A DNA stretch of 64,000 nt from Lysobacterales bacterium (GCA_014946745.1 JADCRD010000001.1:1734427-1798426), one strand, 5' to 3'; shown: positions 9,350 to 21,522, counted from the stretch's first letter. Notes: a model not told the origin generated them from the letters alone. A program made the numbers and translations.

Positions 9350-9536
9350 CGCGTGTCTCCCGTCGACAGGTGCGGCGAGGATAGTCGCACGGCAGCGTGA
9401 CGGCAGTCGGTGTCCGTGCTTGCCGCAGCGCGGGTTCAGCCAGACGGGCACCGGGTCGGCAATCGAGGGACGCCAGATTCAGACGGCAGGCGTCGCAGCG
9501 GCGGACGCCGACGGAGCCAATCGCCCGCCGGGGCAA

Positions 9537-11222
9537 TCAGGGCCCGATCCAATGCGCCACGCGAATCTGTCCGGCCCCGCCATCGCCGCGCATCCAGCCC
9601 AGCCAGCGGCCGTCCGGTTCGCGTCGCGCCAGTCCGCGGACCACCCCGTCGGCGTCGATCAGCAGCAGCGGCTCGCCTGTGGATTGGAGCAGCTCGAACT
9701 CGACTCGGCGCCCGGGCTCACCCAGCCGATTGTTGACGACGCTCACGCGCAGCAGATCTACCTCGACCGCGGTCCACAGCGCCGGATCGATTGTCTGATC
9801 CAGCTGCTGCGTCTGCGGCCAGGCGAACACCGCCGCGCCGGCCTGCTGCAGCAAGGGCAGCGCCTTGGCGAGGTCCTTGAGTTCGGTTTCGCCGAGCGAC
9901 AGGCCGGGCTCGATCACGCCCACTGCCGCGGCCAGGGCGCTGCGTTCGGCGGTCTCGGTCTGCCCCATGCCCAGTCGATACATCCACAGCTGGCTGGGCA
10001 GCAACAGCACGCTCACCATCAGGACCAGCGCCGCGCCGCGCGCAGGCTTCAGCACGTCAAGCCCGACCAGCAGCAGCCCCGTCCAGAACAGCGAGGTCCA
10101 CACCAGGTAGCGCGGAGCGAGCAACTGATCGGCGTGCTCTTCGAAGTAGCTCGCGCGCACCACCACGATCAGGCCCCCGACGCAGAGCGCGAAGGCCGCG
10201 GTCGCGGTGCCGACAACGCTGAGCGCGGCCCTGGACCTCCAGCTCCGCCACAGCGCACCAGCGAACAGACCCAGCCCGAGCAGGCCCCAGGCCAAGTGCG
10301 GCCAGCGCGCCAGCATCACCGGGCCGGCCGACTGTTCGTAGGCCGCAGCGATCGGCCCGGTGACGGCCCGTAGCAGGGTCGTTGGCACCCGGGCGGCGAT
10401 CTCCGGATCCCACAGCGGCCAGCTGGCGAACAGCGACGGCCCGCCCAGCCAGCGCAGCAGTGACTCGATGCGAGCGGACACACCCGCCACGCTGACCGAC
10501 TCCGCGGTGCCATCGCGCAGCGCGAACATCAGTAGCAGCACGCCGATCATCGCGCCCCCCACCGGCAGCCATTCCCGCAGCGGCGCCCGCCGCAGGGCCA
10601 GCACCAGCAGCACGGCCGGAAACACGGCGAGACCGCTGCCGAAGGACAGGCTCGCGAAGACCGCAGATGCGCCTGCCAGCACGGCCGCGCCGACGCCACC
10701 CCGCCAGGCCAGCAGCAGACCCGCGAACAGGCCCAGGGTCACCGCGTAGGCATGCACGGTCTCGTTGGCATGCATCAGCGCCCGGAAGTTGCCCACCCAG
10801 AACAGACCCAAGGCCAGCGCCAGGGCGACGGCACAAAAGCGCGCGGGCTCGAGCGCGGCGCGTCGCAGGCCCAGCACCGCGACCAGCCAGCTCAGCAGTG
10901 CCAGCAGCACACCGACGGCGGTCTGCAGGCGCTGGTTGGCGGCGAACCATTCAAGCTCGGCCACGCGCACCAGATCAGGAAACAGCTCCAGATGCCCGTT
11001 GTCCGCGCCCAGCACGTTGCGCGGAAAAGGCTCGCTCAGGAAATGCGCGAGGAAGCGCCAGGCGTCGGCATAGGGCACCTGCGGTGCCTGCAGCATGACG
11101 AACAGACCCCAGCCCACGACCAGCACGGCAGCCAGCGCAGTGGCCATCGCCCAGGCGCGCGATGGCGCTGCAGCCTGCTCAGACGTGGCGGCTCTCCAGA
11201 AGAAGAAAGGCGCGCTCGTCAT
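9537..11222 (-). CDS. Polytopic membrane protein, possible GT-C-type glycosyltransferase
   Basis: A ~561-residue protein with roughly eleven hydrophobic helices. A first periplasmic loop holds PYADAWRFLAHFL and DNGHLELFPDLVRVAE, resembling the acidic loop of membrane-bound GT-C glycosyltransferases. The ~120 C-terminal residues are soluble. No family was firmly recognised. The ATG at 11222 overlaps the upstream methyltransferase gene by 44 bp; an internal ATG at 11147 (MATALAAVLVV) would remove the overlap and is an equally plausible start. The overlap suggests translational coupling and a shared pathway, perhaps surface glycan synthesis. Confidence 0.6.
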   Translation of the reverse strand: MTSAPFFFWRAATSEQAAAPSRAWAMATALAAVLVVGWGLFVMLQAPQVPYADAWRFLAHFLSEPFPRNVLGADNGHLELFPDLVRVAELEWFAANQRLQTAVGVLLALLSWLVAVLGLRRAALEPARFCAVALALALGLFWVGNFRALMHANETVHAYAVTLGLFAGLLLAWRGGVGAAVLAGASAVFASLSFGSGLAVFPAVLLVLALRRAPLREWLPVGGAMIGVLLLMFALRDGTAESVSVAGVSARIESLLRWLGGPSLFASWPLWDPEIAARVPTTLLRAVTGPIAAAYEQSAGPVMLARWPHLAWGLLGLGLFAGALWRSWRSRAALSVVGTATAAFALCVGGLIVVVRASYFEEHADQLLAPRYLVWTSLFWTGLLLVGLDVLKPARGAALVLMVSVLLLPSQLWMYRLGMGQTETAERSALAAAVGVIEPGLSLGETELKDLAKALPLLQQAGAAVFAWPQTQQLDQTIDPALWTAVEVDLLRVSVVNNRLGEPGRRVEFELLQSTGEPLLLIDADGVVRGLARREPDGRWLGWMRGDGGAGQIRVAHWIGP

Positions 11223-11931
11223 GCTGCTGCGAGGACGGGTCGGACGCCCGGGTGTCGCCGACGCGGCGCTGCGCGACCACGTTCCAGCCGCAGCGATCGG
11301 CCAGCCTCAGCAGGCCCGGCATCGAGAAGATCCAGTAGTTGGTGGCGTCGTTGTTGCATTCGGTGGGGTCCAGCAGGTAGGCCAGCGGCGCCTGTTCAAG
11401 TGCCACGCGGCGGTCGACGGTGGCGCGCGCGATGCGGGTGCTCACGATGCAGTAGCGGCTATGCCGGGCCAAGCTCTCCAGCACATAGAACGGGTTCTTC
11501 AGGTGGTAGAGGATGCCGAGCAGAAAGACCAGTCCGTAGCGCTGACGCGGCAGCGCGAACTGGCTGTCGAGGTCAATCTCGTGGATACCGACGTTCGACC
11601 GCAAGAGCTCGTGCAGCCGGCGCGCGCCGCGGAGCCCGTTCCAGTTGGTGGCCGGCCAATCGAGCACATCGATATCGAAGCCCTGACGCTCGAAGAAGTA
11701 GGCGAGATCGCCATCCGCGGCACCGATGTCGGCCAAGGGCTGCCCCTGCAATGCATCCAGCAGCTGCCCGTACTCTTTGCCGAGTAGACCCTCGATGTGC
11801 CAGAGGTTGGAAAGGATGTCGTAGCCGTACCAGGTGAAGTCCTGCGGTGGATTGTCCGCCTTGATTCGCCGCAACTCGGGATGCCATGCGGCCGCACGTT
11901 CGATGACCCGCGCGTAGAAGAGCTCGCTCAT
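11179..11931 (-). CDS. Class I SAM-dependent methyltransferase
   Basis: The 250-residue protein carries a Rossmann-type motif I (LADIGAADGDLAYFFERQG), an acidic motif II (IDVLDWPATN), and a post-motif LLGILYHLKNPFYVLESLA, as in the CmoB/DUF1698-like group of methyltransferases. The substrate cannot be read from the sequence. ATG 11931 is preferred over longer upstream starts because the family-like region begins with SELFYARVIER. Its 3' end overlaps the following membrane protein gene, so the two are probably one operon and may modify a cell-surface glycan. Confidence 0.75.
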   Translation of the reverse strand: MSELFYARVIERAAAWHPELRRIKADNPPQDFTWYGYDILSNLWHIEGLLGKEYGQLLDALQGQPLADIGAADGDLAYFFERQGFDIDVLDWPATNWNGLRGARRLHELLRSNVGIHEIDLDSQFALPRQRYGLVFLLGILYHLKNPFYVLESLARHSRYCIVSTRIARATVDRRVALEQAPLAYLLDPTECNNDATNYWIFSMPGLLRLADRCGWNVVAQRRVGDTRASDPSSQQHDERAFLLLESRHV

Positions 11932-11953
11932 GAAAACCTCGCACAAAAAGAAC

Positions 11954-11977
11954 AAAGGCCGGCAGGTGCCGGCCTTT
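11954..11977 (-). terminator. Rho-independent terminator of gyrA
   Basis: A perfect 10-bp stem (AAAGGCCGGC / GCCGGCCTTT) with a 4-base loop is followed on the minus strand by a T-rich stretch (GTTCTTTTTG). It lies 40 bp after the gyrA stop codon and just before the methyltransferase gene. Confidence 0.85.
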
Positions 11978-12017
11978 GAACTGTGCAGCGCAAGCTCAGC
12001 TTCGCGCAAGCTGCGTG

Positions 12018-14651
<2,634 letters not shown>

Positions 14652-14812
14652 GCGGGGTCTCGATTCGAGGAGTGGAGGCGCGCCCGGCACGTCAAACAGG
14701 GCCTATGGGCGCGCAAGCGGAGATTCAGTGCGTCAGCGCTGGGGGTGCAGCGGCGGGGCTTGAAATCCCGCTCCCGCCGCGCGGAGGCGCTTTCGCTAGG
14801 TGCCGCAGTCTA

Positions 14813-16540
14813 TCACGGCCCGGTGATGCCCCCGGCCTTAACCCCGGCCATCGGGCGCGCTGCGCTGTTCTCACAGCCGGCTTTGAAATCAAGCACATAC
14901 AGCTCGATGAGGGCGTCGCCGCCGGCCGCCGACGGAAAGGTCTCCCGGGCACGCACGCAGTGCGGCCATGCCGCCAGATAGCGCTGGTGGCCCTGCGCGT
15001 CCTGCAGACCGAGTCCGGGCGCCCATGCCAGCCAAGCCACGCTGCCGCCTTCGATGAAGGTTCGCCACAGCCAGTCGGTGCGCGCCTGATCCGCGGAAGG
15101 TGGGTCCTGCAGGGTCCAGGTCCAGTCGCGGTAGCGCGGTCGCCGCTCCTCAGGGGCAAGGCTGATCAAGCCCTGATGCAGCCCCCAACCGGTGGAGACG
15201 ACGCGGTCGGCATCGATGCGCTTCAGGGCGTCGGCGACGCGATGCAGGCCGGGATCGAAATACGGGCGCACCCCGTGCTCGCCGCGCCAGTAGGCCAGGC
15301 TCTGCGCGTAGGTGGACCCTGAATTGAACGCCACCGCAGTGCAGACCAGCAGCGACAGGGCGACAGGCGCCCCACGGGTCAGACGCTGCAGTGGGACGCT
15401 CCAGACCCGCAGCAGCGCGACCAGCATCAGCAGCGGATAGGGCCAAAGCACCACGAGGTGATGCGATCCGCCGACTTCGCGGGTTGCCACCAGCAGGCCG
15501 AACAGCACAGGCACGGTGACCACGCAGAAGCCCAGCAGACGCAAGGGGCCGCGGTCGCTCCGGTAGTTCGCCCTGTGCAGCAGCAGGCTCAGTGCCGACA
15601 CGCTCCACACAGCACACAGCGCCAGCGCGGGCCAGGCAGGCGCGATCAGGTCGACCCCGAACACCCAGCGCCGCAGCGCCAGGCCAGCGAAGGTGAGGTT
15701 GTAGAGCTCCACCACCCGGGCGATGCGCTCGGCCAAGCTCAAGGGCTGTTCGAAGCCCGGCAGCTTCATGCGCGTTGCCGGAAGAATCAGATCGATCGCG
15801 ATCCACAGCATGAGCAGCGCGGCAATGCCGAGCACGACCCATGCGCCGGGGCGCAGGCTCTTGAGACGCGCGAGAAGCCAGTCCGGCAGGGCGATGGCCA
15901 GCGCCGCACCGTAGGCGATGATGATCCACACGAAGCTCAGCTTGTCGACCAGGCCGACCAGACAGAGCGCCATGGCCAGGAGGAGGTCGCGGGTGCGGCC
16001 CTGCTCCAGCCAGCGCCACAGGGCGTAGAGGCCGAGCAGCTTGCAGGCGTTGGAGATCACGAAAGGCCCCCAATCGAAGCGCACGTGCTCGATCAGCACC
16101 GGATCGATCGCCATCAGCGCCAGAGCGAGAAATGCGAGGGCGCCGAGCCGTGGCGCCAGAAACCGCCAGGTGCCCCAGAGCACCAGCGCCGTCAACAGGA
16201 TCGGTGGCAGGCGCACGGTCCAGGCATCCACGCCAAACAGCGCGAAGACGGGCGCCATCAGCGCCGCCTTGATCACGCCGACGTAGGGTGGCGCCTGCAT
16301 CAGCGGCAGGCAGCCATGGGCGATGCCGACCGCGGCGTCGAGATCGCAGGCGCCGAGAAAGCGCAGGCTGACCGGCACGAAGATCCACTCGTCGAAGTAG
16401 GGCCCGAGCCAGCCGAGGTGCAGGCTGGCCAGCACCGCAAAGGCCGCAGCGAGCAGGGCCGCCAGCAGCATGGCCAGACGCGATACCGCGCGCGCCCCGG
16501 CGCCCTGCGGTGAGCCGTCGGGTGAAGATCCTGCGGACAT
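14813..16540 (-). CDS. GT39/GT-C-like membrane glycosyltransferase
   Basis: A 575-residue polytopic membrane protein (about ten helices). The first external loop carries YFDEWIFVPVSL, the acidic loop expected of GT-C enzymes such as ArnT/PMT that use polyprenyl-phosphate sugars. VRFDWGPFVISN and HHLVVLWPYPLLML lie in later loops. A soluble C-terminal part of ~120 residues follows. Start ATG 16540 overlaps the stop of the upstream gene (TGATG), indicating coupled translation. With the three genes upstream it forms a four-gene set likely to move sugars onto a surface acceptor (O-antigen, lipid A or protein). Donor and acceptor are unknown. Confidence 0.65.
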   Translation of the reverse strand: MSAGSSPDGSPQGAGARAVSRLAMLLAALLAAAFAVLASLHLGWLGPYFDEWIFVPVSLRFLGACDLDAAVGIAHGCLPLMQAPPYVGVIKAALMAPVFALFGVDAWTVRLPPILLTALVLWGTWRFLAPRLGALAFLALALMAIDPVLIEHVRFDWGPFVISNACKLLGLYALWRWLEQGRTRDLLLAMALCLVGLVDKLSFVWIIIAYGAALAIALPDWLLARLKSLRPGAWVVLGIAALLMLWIAIDLILPATRMKLPGFEQPLSLAERIARVVELYNLTFAGLALRRWVFGVDLIAPAWPALALCAVWSVSALSLLLHRANYRSDRGPLRLLGFCVVTVPVLFGLLVATREVGGSHHLVVLWPYPLLMLVALLRVWSVPLQRLTRGAPVALSLLVCTAVAFNSGSTYAQSLAYWRGEHGVRPYFDPGLHRVADALKRIDADRVVSTGWGLHQGLISLAPEERRPRYRDWTWTLQDPPSADQARTDWLWRTFIEGGSVAWLAWAPGLGLQDAQGHQRYLAAWPHCVRARETFPSAAGGDALIELYVLDFKAGCENSAARPMAGVKAGGITGP

Positions 16541-17976
16541 CAGCGCGATTCTCTGGCGTAGCGAGGGGGAAGACTCAAGGCAAGGCAGAGCACCAGGAAC
16601 ACCGGCATGGGGTGCAGATAGCGGAAGGAGACGATGTGCGAAAACAGCAGCTGGCTGGCGACCAGGCCCAGCGCCGCGAAGCCGATGACGCAGGCCGCCG
16701 CGCGACGGCGCGGGTCTTTGCGGGTCAGCCACAGACAGGCGATCGCAGCGGGCGCCAAGGCGAACAGCGCCAGCGTCAGCCACCAGCGGCTGCCGAGGAA
16801 CATCTGCCCGACCACGCCCGGATGCTCGGCAAGACCACGCGCGTCGTAGCGCAGCTGGCTGGCCAGAGCGTCGAGCATGTCCGGGGCCGGCGGCGCGCTG
16901 CCGTAGTCATCGCGCAAACGCGCCTCGGCCAGCCCGTCGTCGAAGTAGTCCATCAGGGTGGCAAAGCCCATGCGCAGCAGGGCCTGCGGCTCGGCCTGCA
17001 ACGCCCGCACCGCGATCTTGCGCGCGGCCTGCTGGGCGTCTCGATAGTCCAGCTCGGCTTCGAGCCTCTTCCACAGCCCATCCGGCTGCCACATCTGCGC
17101 TTCGCGCATGCGGTAATCGTGCAGGGTGGGACCGACCGTTTGCAGCAGCTCCGCCGGCAAGCCCACGCGCAGTAGATGCTCGGGCTTGACCAGCGGCGCC
17201 ACCAGGCCCAGCCGCATCTGGCCGGAGGCGAGCATATGGGTCGGTTCGGTGTCGAAGCGCAGCCCGTACAGCCCCTGGTACAGGCGATGCGCGCCGAGCA
17301 CGCAGGCCAGAATGACCACGGCATGTGCGCCTGCACGCAGCGCGGCCAGAACGCGCCGGCCGCGATCCTGCTCGGCCGCGGCATGCCAGCTGCGCAGCAT
17401 CGGCACCAGCAGCGCGAGGCCGAACACCACCGGCAGCAGGCTCATGCGGAAGGCCACGGCCAGCACGCCGCAAACGGCCATGACCAGCGCCCAGCGCAGC
17501 CGACCGCGCTGCACATAGGCGATCGACGCCGCCACCAGCGCGAGCAGCGACAGCAAGCCCGCTGCCTCGGCCATCAGCATGCGCTCGTAGAACAGCTGCG
17601 CCGGCTCCGCCGCGATGACGGCCACCGCGAACAGGGCGATGCGCGCGTCGACACCCGCGGCACGGCGCAACATCCAGTACACCAACAGCGCGCCGATGAC
17701 GCCGAACAGCGTCTGCAGCAGCAAAAGAGAGAGCGCCGACTGCGTCGCCACCGCCGACCACTCGACCAGCATCGGATAGACGAAGCTGCGGTCGGGGGGA
17801 TCCCAGTCGCTGAGTGCGGCATGCAGATAGCTGGCCGAGTCGCCCATGAACAGGCGCAGATTCGGATCGACGAGCAGGAACGCGCCCTTCAGTGCCAGCA
17901 GCAGCGCGAGGGCACGCCACAGCTCGACGCGCCAGGCGGCGCCGCTGGGCTCAAGCGCGTGCTTTGAAGGCGACAT
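16540..17976 (-). CDS. Polytopic membrane protein, probable GT-C glycosyltransferase
   Basis: A 478-residue protein with about ten hydrophobic segments. After the first helix comes LRLFMGDSASYLHAALSDWDPPDRSFVYPML, the kind of acidic/aromatic first loop seen in GT39/GT87-like enzymes. A soluble stretch of about residues 260-390 separates N- and C-terminal membrane blocks. The ATG at 17976 overlaps the gtrA-like gene upstream by 26 bp, and the stop codon overlaps the next gene's start by one base. No precise family was recognised; the call rests on topology and operon context. Confidence 0.6.
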   Translation of the reverse strand: MSPSKHALEPSGAAWRVELWRALALLLALKGAFLLVDPNLRLFMGDSASYLHAALSDWDPPDRSFVYPMLVEWSAVATQSALSLLLLQTLFGVIGALLVYWMLRRAAGVDARIALFAVAVIAAEPAQLFYERMLMAEAAGLLSLLALVAASIAYVQRGRLRWALVMAVCGVLAVAFRMSLLPVVFGLALLVPMLRSWHAAAEQDRGRRVLAALRAGAHAVVILACVLGAHRLYQGLYGLRFDTEPTHMLASGQMRLGLVAPLVKPEHLLRVGLPAELLQTVGPTLHDYRMREAQMWQPDGLWKRLEAELDYRDAQQAARKIAVRALQAEPQALLRMGFATLMDYFDDGLAEARLRDDYGSAPPAPDMLDALASQLRYDARGLAEHPGVVGQMFLGSRWWLTLALFALAPAAIACLWLTRKDPRRRAAACVIGFAALGLVASQLLFSHIVSFRYLHPMPVFLVLCLALSLPPRYARESR

Positions 17977-18364
17977 GCTTGGCCCCGAGAAAGTTGACCA
18001 GCAGCCCCGCCACCGAGCCCACGGCCACCGCCAGCACCGGCCAGCGCGCTGCCGTGGCGGATACACCGACCAGCACCGCGTAGCTGCCGAGATTCACGCT
18101 CAAGCCGCCCAGCTGGGTGCCGACATAGACCAGCCACTCGCGCCACAGCGGCAGCTCGCGGCGCACGCGAAAAGTGAAGTGGCGATTGAACAGCCAGGTG
18201 CAAGTGACCGCGACCGGGAACGACAGCGCGCGCGCGCTCCAGGGATCCAGCCCGAGCACGCTGACCCAAGCCTGGGTCAAGCCCGCATCCACCGCAAACG
18301 CGAGCCCGCCGCTGACGCAGAACAGCGCGAACTGACGCACCTCGGGGCTACTCGGGAGCGCCAT
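17951..18364 (-). CDS. GtrA family membrane protein
   Basis: A 137-residue protein with four transmembrane helices and the GtrA signature: FALFCVSGGLAFAVDAGLTQ in helix 1, LSFPVAVTCTWLFNRHFTF in helix 2, and VNFLGAKHVAFKA at the end. GtrA-family proteins are thought to flip polyprenyl-phosphate-linked sugars, made by a GtrB-type GT2 enzyme, across the inner membrane. The GtrB-like gene lies immediately upstream with a 17-bp overlap, supporting that role. Confidence 0.85.
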   Translation of the reverse strand: MALPSSPEVRQFALFCVSGGLAFAVDAGLTQAWVSVLGLDPWSARALSFPVAVTCTWLFNRHFTFRVRRELPLWREWLVYVGTQLGGLSVNLGSYAVLVGVSATAARWPVLAVAVGSVAGLLVNFLGAKHVAFKARA

Positions 18365-19274
18365 GGCGCAGATAGGCCAGCATCTTCAACTCGCGTCGCC
18401 CGCGCGTCACCGTGTCCAGAATCAGGCCGGCAAAGCCCGACAGCGCCGCCAGGATCATCAGGCCCGTCGACAGGATGGCGGTGGGAAAGCGCGGTACGAG
18501 CCCGGTGCGGAGGAAATCCAGGATCACCGGAATGCCGAAGCCGATGCCCGCCAGGAACAGCAGAATCGCGATGCCGCCAAAGAAGGCCAAGGGCCGTTCG
18601 GCGCTGAACAAGCGCAGCATGGTGTTGAGGATGCGAAAGCCGTCCTTGTAGGTGCTGAGCTTGCTGAACGAGCCCTCGGGCCGCTCCTTGTAGGGCGTCT
18701 CCACTTCGCCCACCGACATCTTCAGCTCCAGCGCGTGCACGGTCAGCTCGGTCTCGATGTCGAAGCCGGCAGTCAGCACAGGGAAGCTCTTGGCGAAACG
18801 CCGCGAGAACACGCGGTAGCCGGAAAGGATGTCCTGGCAGGGGCGGCCAAACAGTCGACTCAGAAATCCGGTCAGCATGCGGTTGCCCCAGACGTGCCCG
18901 GCCCGATAGGCGGCCTCGGCTTCATGGCGACGCACCGCCACCACCATGTCGTGATGGCCCTGGCGCAAACAGTCGATGAGCGCCGGCGCACTGGCCGCGT
19001 GGTAGGTGTCATCACCGTCCACCATGACGTAGACATCGGCTTCGATGTCGGCGAACAGCCGCCGCACCACATGCCCCTTGCCCTGCAGGCCCACGTGCTG
19101 AACGTGGGCGCCATGGGCGCGCGCGATTGCCGCGGTGTCGTCCTTGGAGTTGTTGTCGAACACGCAGATCTGCGCGTCGGGCAGCACAGCGCGGAAATCG
19201 GCGATGACCTTGGCGACGGTCACCGCTTCGTTGTAGCAAGGCACCAGGACAGCGATGCGCGGAGGGGCATTCAT
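18348..19274 (-). CDS. GT2 glycosyltransferase, GtrB/DPM1-like
   Basis: The 308-residue protein has a GT-A domain (IAVLVPCYNEAVTVAKVI, FDNNSKDDT and the metal-binding VDGDDTYHA) followed by two C-terminal transmembrane helices (about residues 235-255 and 270-290). GtrB/DPM1-type enzymes transfer a sugar from a nucleotide donor to undecaprenyl phosphate on the cytoplasmic face. QDILSGYRVFSRRF and ETPYKERPEGSFSKL are typical of this group. It is the first gene of the four-gene overlapping operon and should supply the lipid-linked sugar used by the downstream GT-C enzymes. Confidence 0.85.
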   Translation of the reverse strand: MNAPPRIAVLVPCYNEAVTVAKVIADFRAVLPDAQICVFDNNSKDDTAAIARAHGAHVQHVGLQGKGHVVRRLFADIEADVYVMVDGDDTYHAASAPALIDCLRQGHHDMVVAVRRHEAEAAYRAGHVWGNRMLTGFLSRLFGRPCQDILSGYRVFSRRFAKSFPVLTAGFDIETELTVHALELKMSVGEVETPYKERPEGSFSKLSTYKDGFRILNTMLRLFSAERPLAFFGGIAILLFLAGIGFGIPVILDFLRTGLVPRFPTAILSTGLMILAALSGFAGLILDTVTRGRRELKMLAYLRHGAPE

Positions 19275-19357
19275 GCGATGGGATCAGTCTTGACGGGGGG
19301 CGAGAGAACGGAGCGAAGACCGGACCGGGCGAAACTCGATGCGGCGTAGCGGGTGCT

Positions 19358-20404
19358 TCAAGCGTCGAACAGCGCCTTCATGCCTGCCTCGTCCGGCTGC
19401 AGCACCACGCCGCGCTCGGTGACGATGGCATCGATCAGGCTGGCGGGCGTCACGTCGAACACCGGGTTCCAGGCCTTGACGCCCTCGGCCACGGTACGCA
19501 CGCCGGCATAGCCCAGAAGTTCGTCGGCGCTGCGCTCTTCGATCTCGATGTGGGCACCGGTCGCGGTGGCCATATCGACCGTCGAAGACGGCGCCACCAC
19601 CATGAACTTGAGGCCGTGGTAGCGCGCGGCGATGGCCAGCTGGTAGGTGCCGATCTTGTTGGCGACATCGCCATTGGCGGTGATGCGGTCGGCGCCCACG
19701 ATCACCCACTGTACCCGGCCCGTACGCATCAGGTGCGAGGCCGCGGCGTCGGCGATCAGCGTCGCCGGGATGCCGTCCTGCAGCAGCTCCCACACGGTCA
19801 GACGCGCGCCCTGCAGCCAGGGCCGGGTTTCACCGGCAAAGACCTGCGTCACGCGACCCTCGGCGACGCCGGCGCGGATCACGCCGAGCGCGGTGCCAAA
19901 GCCTGCGGTGGCCAGCGAGCCGGTGTTGCAGTGCGTGAGCACGCCCGATCCAGGCCCGATGAGTTCGGCACCCAGTCGACCCATGTGTCGATTGGCGGCC
20001 AGGTCTTCGGACTCGATGGCGGCGGCTTCGGCGGCGATGCGTTCGCGCCAGTCGCTGCCGCTGCCGACCAGTGCGGCGCGCATGCGGCGCAGCGACCAAG
20101 CCAGGTTGACCGCGGTGGGTCGCGAGGCATCAAGTTCCGCCATGGCCGGAGCGAGCATTTCAGCCGCACGCGCGCCTGTGTCGGCTGTCAGGCCGCGAGC
20201 CGCGAGCACCACGCCCCAGGCGGCGGCGATGCCGATCGCCGGCGCCCCGCGCACCACGAGCGCGTGGATCGCCCGGGCCACCTCACCGCTGCTGCGGCAC
20301 AGCACGCGCTCCTGCTGTTGGGGCAGAAGTCGCTGATCCAGCAGATCCAGCGCTTCACCCGTCCAGCGCACAGCGCGCACGCGGTCGTAACGGTCGTAGT
20401 CCAT
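19358..20404 (-). CDS. mtnA: S-methyl-5-thioribose-1-phosphate isomerase
   Basis: MtnA converts methylthioribose-1-phosphate to methylthioribulose-1-phosphate in methionine salvage. The 348-residue product keeps [16 protein letters not shown], the catalytic Cys in [18 protein letters not shown], and the catalytic Asp in [22 protein letters not shown] 20404 begins [16 protein letters not shown], the expected start; an in-frame longer version adds nine unrelated residues. No other methionine-salvage gene is adjacent. The 83-bp gap to the glycosyltransferase operon shows nothing notable. Confidence 0.95.
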   Translation of the reverse strand: MDYDRYDRVRAVRWTGEALDLLDQRLLPQQQERVLCRSSGEVARAIHALVVRGAPAIGIAAAWGVVLAARGLTADTGARAAEMLAPAMAELDASRPTAVNLAWSLRRMRAALVGSGSDWRERIAAEAAAIESEDLAANRHMGRLGAELIGPGSGVLTHCNTGSLATAGFGTALGVIRAGVAEGRVTQVFAGETRPWLQGARLTVWELLQDGIPATLIADAAASHLMRTGRVQWVIVGADRITANGDVANKIGTYQLAIAARYHGLKFMVVAPSSTVDMATATGAHIEIEERSADELLGYAGVRTVAEGVKAWNPVFDVTPASLIDAIVTERGVVLQPDEAGMKALFDA

Positions 20405-20657
20405 CGATTCGGCTCGCACCCGGCAAGGCAAAGCGCATAGGGTACTTGACGCAGTGCGGCACCAACACCTTCGCTTCTGTCGTGCGTTTGTAGTGCCGCG
20501 CCAGCGCAGTCCTGCCCTGTTGGGCAGATGCGGCGAGACACCTGCCCCGACTGGGTCTGGCCGATGCGTCTCTGTTCCAGCGGATCTCGATCCGATGCCC
20601 CGGCGCCGGAGTCACAAGGCAGGCCCATCGCCCTCCAGGCAGCTTCGCAGCCACTGC

Positions 20658-20663
20658 TATGCT
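20658..20663 (+). promoter_or_regulatory. Candidate -10 element placed for a leaderless transcript
   Basis: TATGCT ends 7 bases before the ATG at 20671, which would put the transcription start at or one base before the start codon. No clear -35 is seen. Predicted by spacing only. Confidence 0.35.
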
Positions 20664-20670
20664 CGCGCGC

Positions 20671-21522
20671 ATGACAAGCCCCTCAAAGCCTCGCAGCACC
20701 GCCACTCGCCGCATCAAGGCCACTGAAACCGCCGCACCGAAGAAGCGGATGGCCGCTGCCCGCAAAGCGCCCTCGGAGTCCGAGGACGCGGCTCCGACAC
20801 CGAAAAAGCGGCCAGCGAAGCCCAACCGCACGGGCACCCCTTCAGCCAGGCGCACTCGCAGCAGCGAAGCCAAGGCTGTGAGCGCGCCGCGCGCGAAGTC
20901 TGCGCGCAGCAGTACCGACAGCGGACGCCCGCGCACCGCCGCACAGCGCGAGGCAGCCTTCGATGCGCTGGTCCGCAGCGCCTGCCTCAAGGCCGGCACG
21001 GCCGCGGCGATCGCCAGCATCACCGGCCGCGTGCCGCTGTTGGGACGACTCGCCCCCACCGTACTGGGCCCGCTGGCCGAGACGGTGGCGCTGGCCCAGG
21101 TGCAGAAGCAGCTGGTGATGGAAATTGTGGAGCTGTACGAGGTCGCGCTGTCCGAGCCCGAGATGCGCGGCGTGGTGCTGCTGGCCACCGCCACCAATAT
21201 CGGCGCGCAGCAGCTGTCCAAGCGCAGCCTGGACGCAATCCTGAAGCAGTTCGGCGAAGGCCTGATCGGCACCGTCGCCGCGCGCGTCCTGCCGATGGCG
21301 ACGATTCTTGCCGAGATCACCGCAGCCGTGGCCAGCACCTACACCGTCGCCAAGCGCGCCCAGGCCCTGTGCAAGCTGCCGGGCACCGGCGCCGGCAACC
21401 TCGCCGACCTGCTTCGTGGGCTGTCGGGCATCGATCAGCAGCGTCTGCTGAGCTGGAGCGGCGAGGCCTTCCGTCTCGCGCTGGTGCCCTTCCGCAGCGT
21501 GCTGGGGATGTTGTGGCGGTAG
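20671..21522 (+). CDS. Protein of unknown function with basic, histone-H1-like N-terminal tail
   Basis: The 283-residue protein falls into two parts. Residues 1 to ~85 are a disordered Lys/Arg/Ala/Ser/Pro tail (for example TPKKRPAKPNRTG), resembling H1-like or AlgP-like DNA-binding tails. Residues ~95-283 are a helical, weakly hydrophobic domain (AGTAAAIASITGRVPLLGRL, then LAQVQKQLVMEIVELYEVAL) that loosely recalls DUF697/EcsC-type helical domains. No family was confidently recognised. ATG 20671 was chosen because of the -10 placement; an in-frame ATG at 20659 is also possible. It is transcribed divergently from mtnA. Confidence 0.65.
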   Translation: MTSPSKPRSTATRRIKATETAAPKKRMAAARKAPSESEDAAPTPKKRPAKPNRTGTPSARRTRSSEAKAVSAPRAKSARSSTDSGRPRTAAQREAAFDALVRSACLKAGTAAAIASITGRVPLLGRLAPTVLGPLAETVALAQVQKQLVMEIVELYEVALSEPEMRGVVLLATATNIGAQQLSKRSLDAILKQFGEGLIGTVAARVLPMATILAEITAAVASTYTVAKRAQALCKLPGTGAGNLADLLRGLSGIDQQRLLSWSGEAFRLALVPFRSVLGMLWR

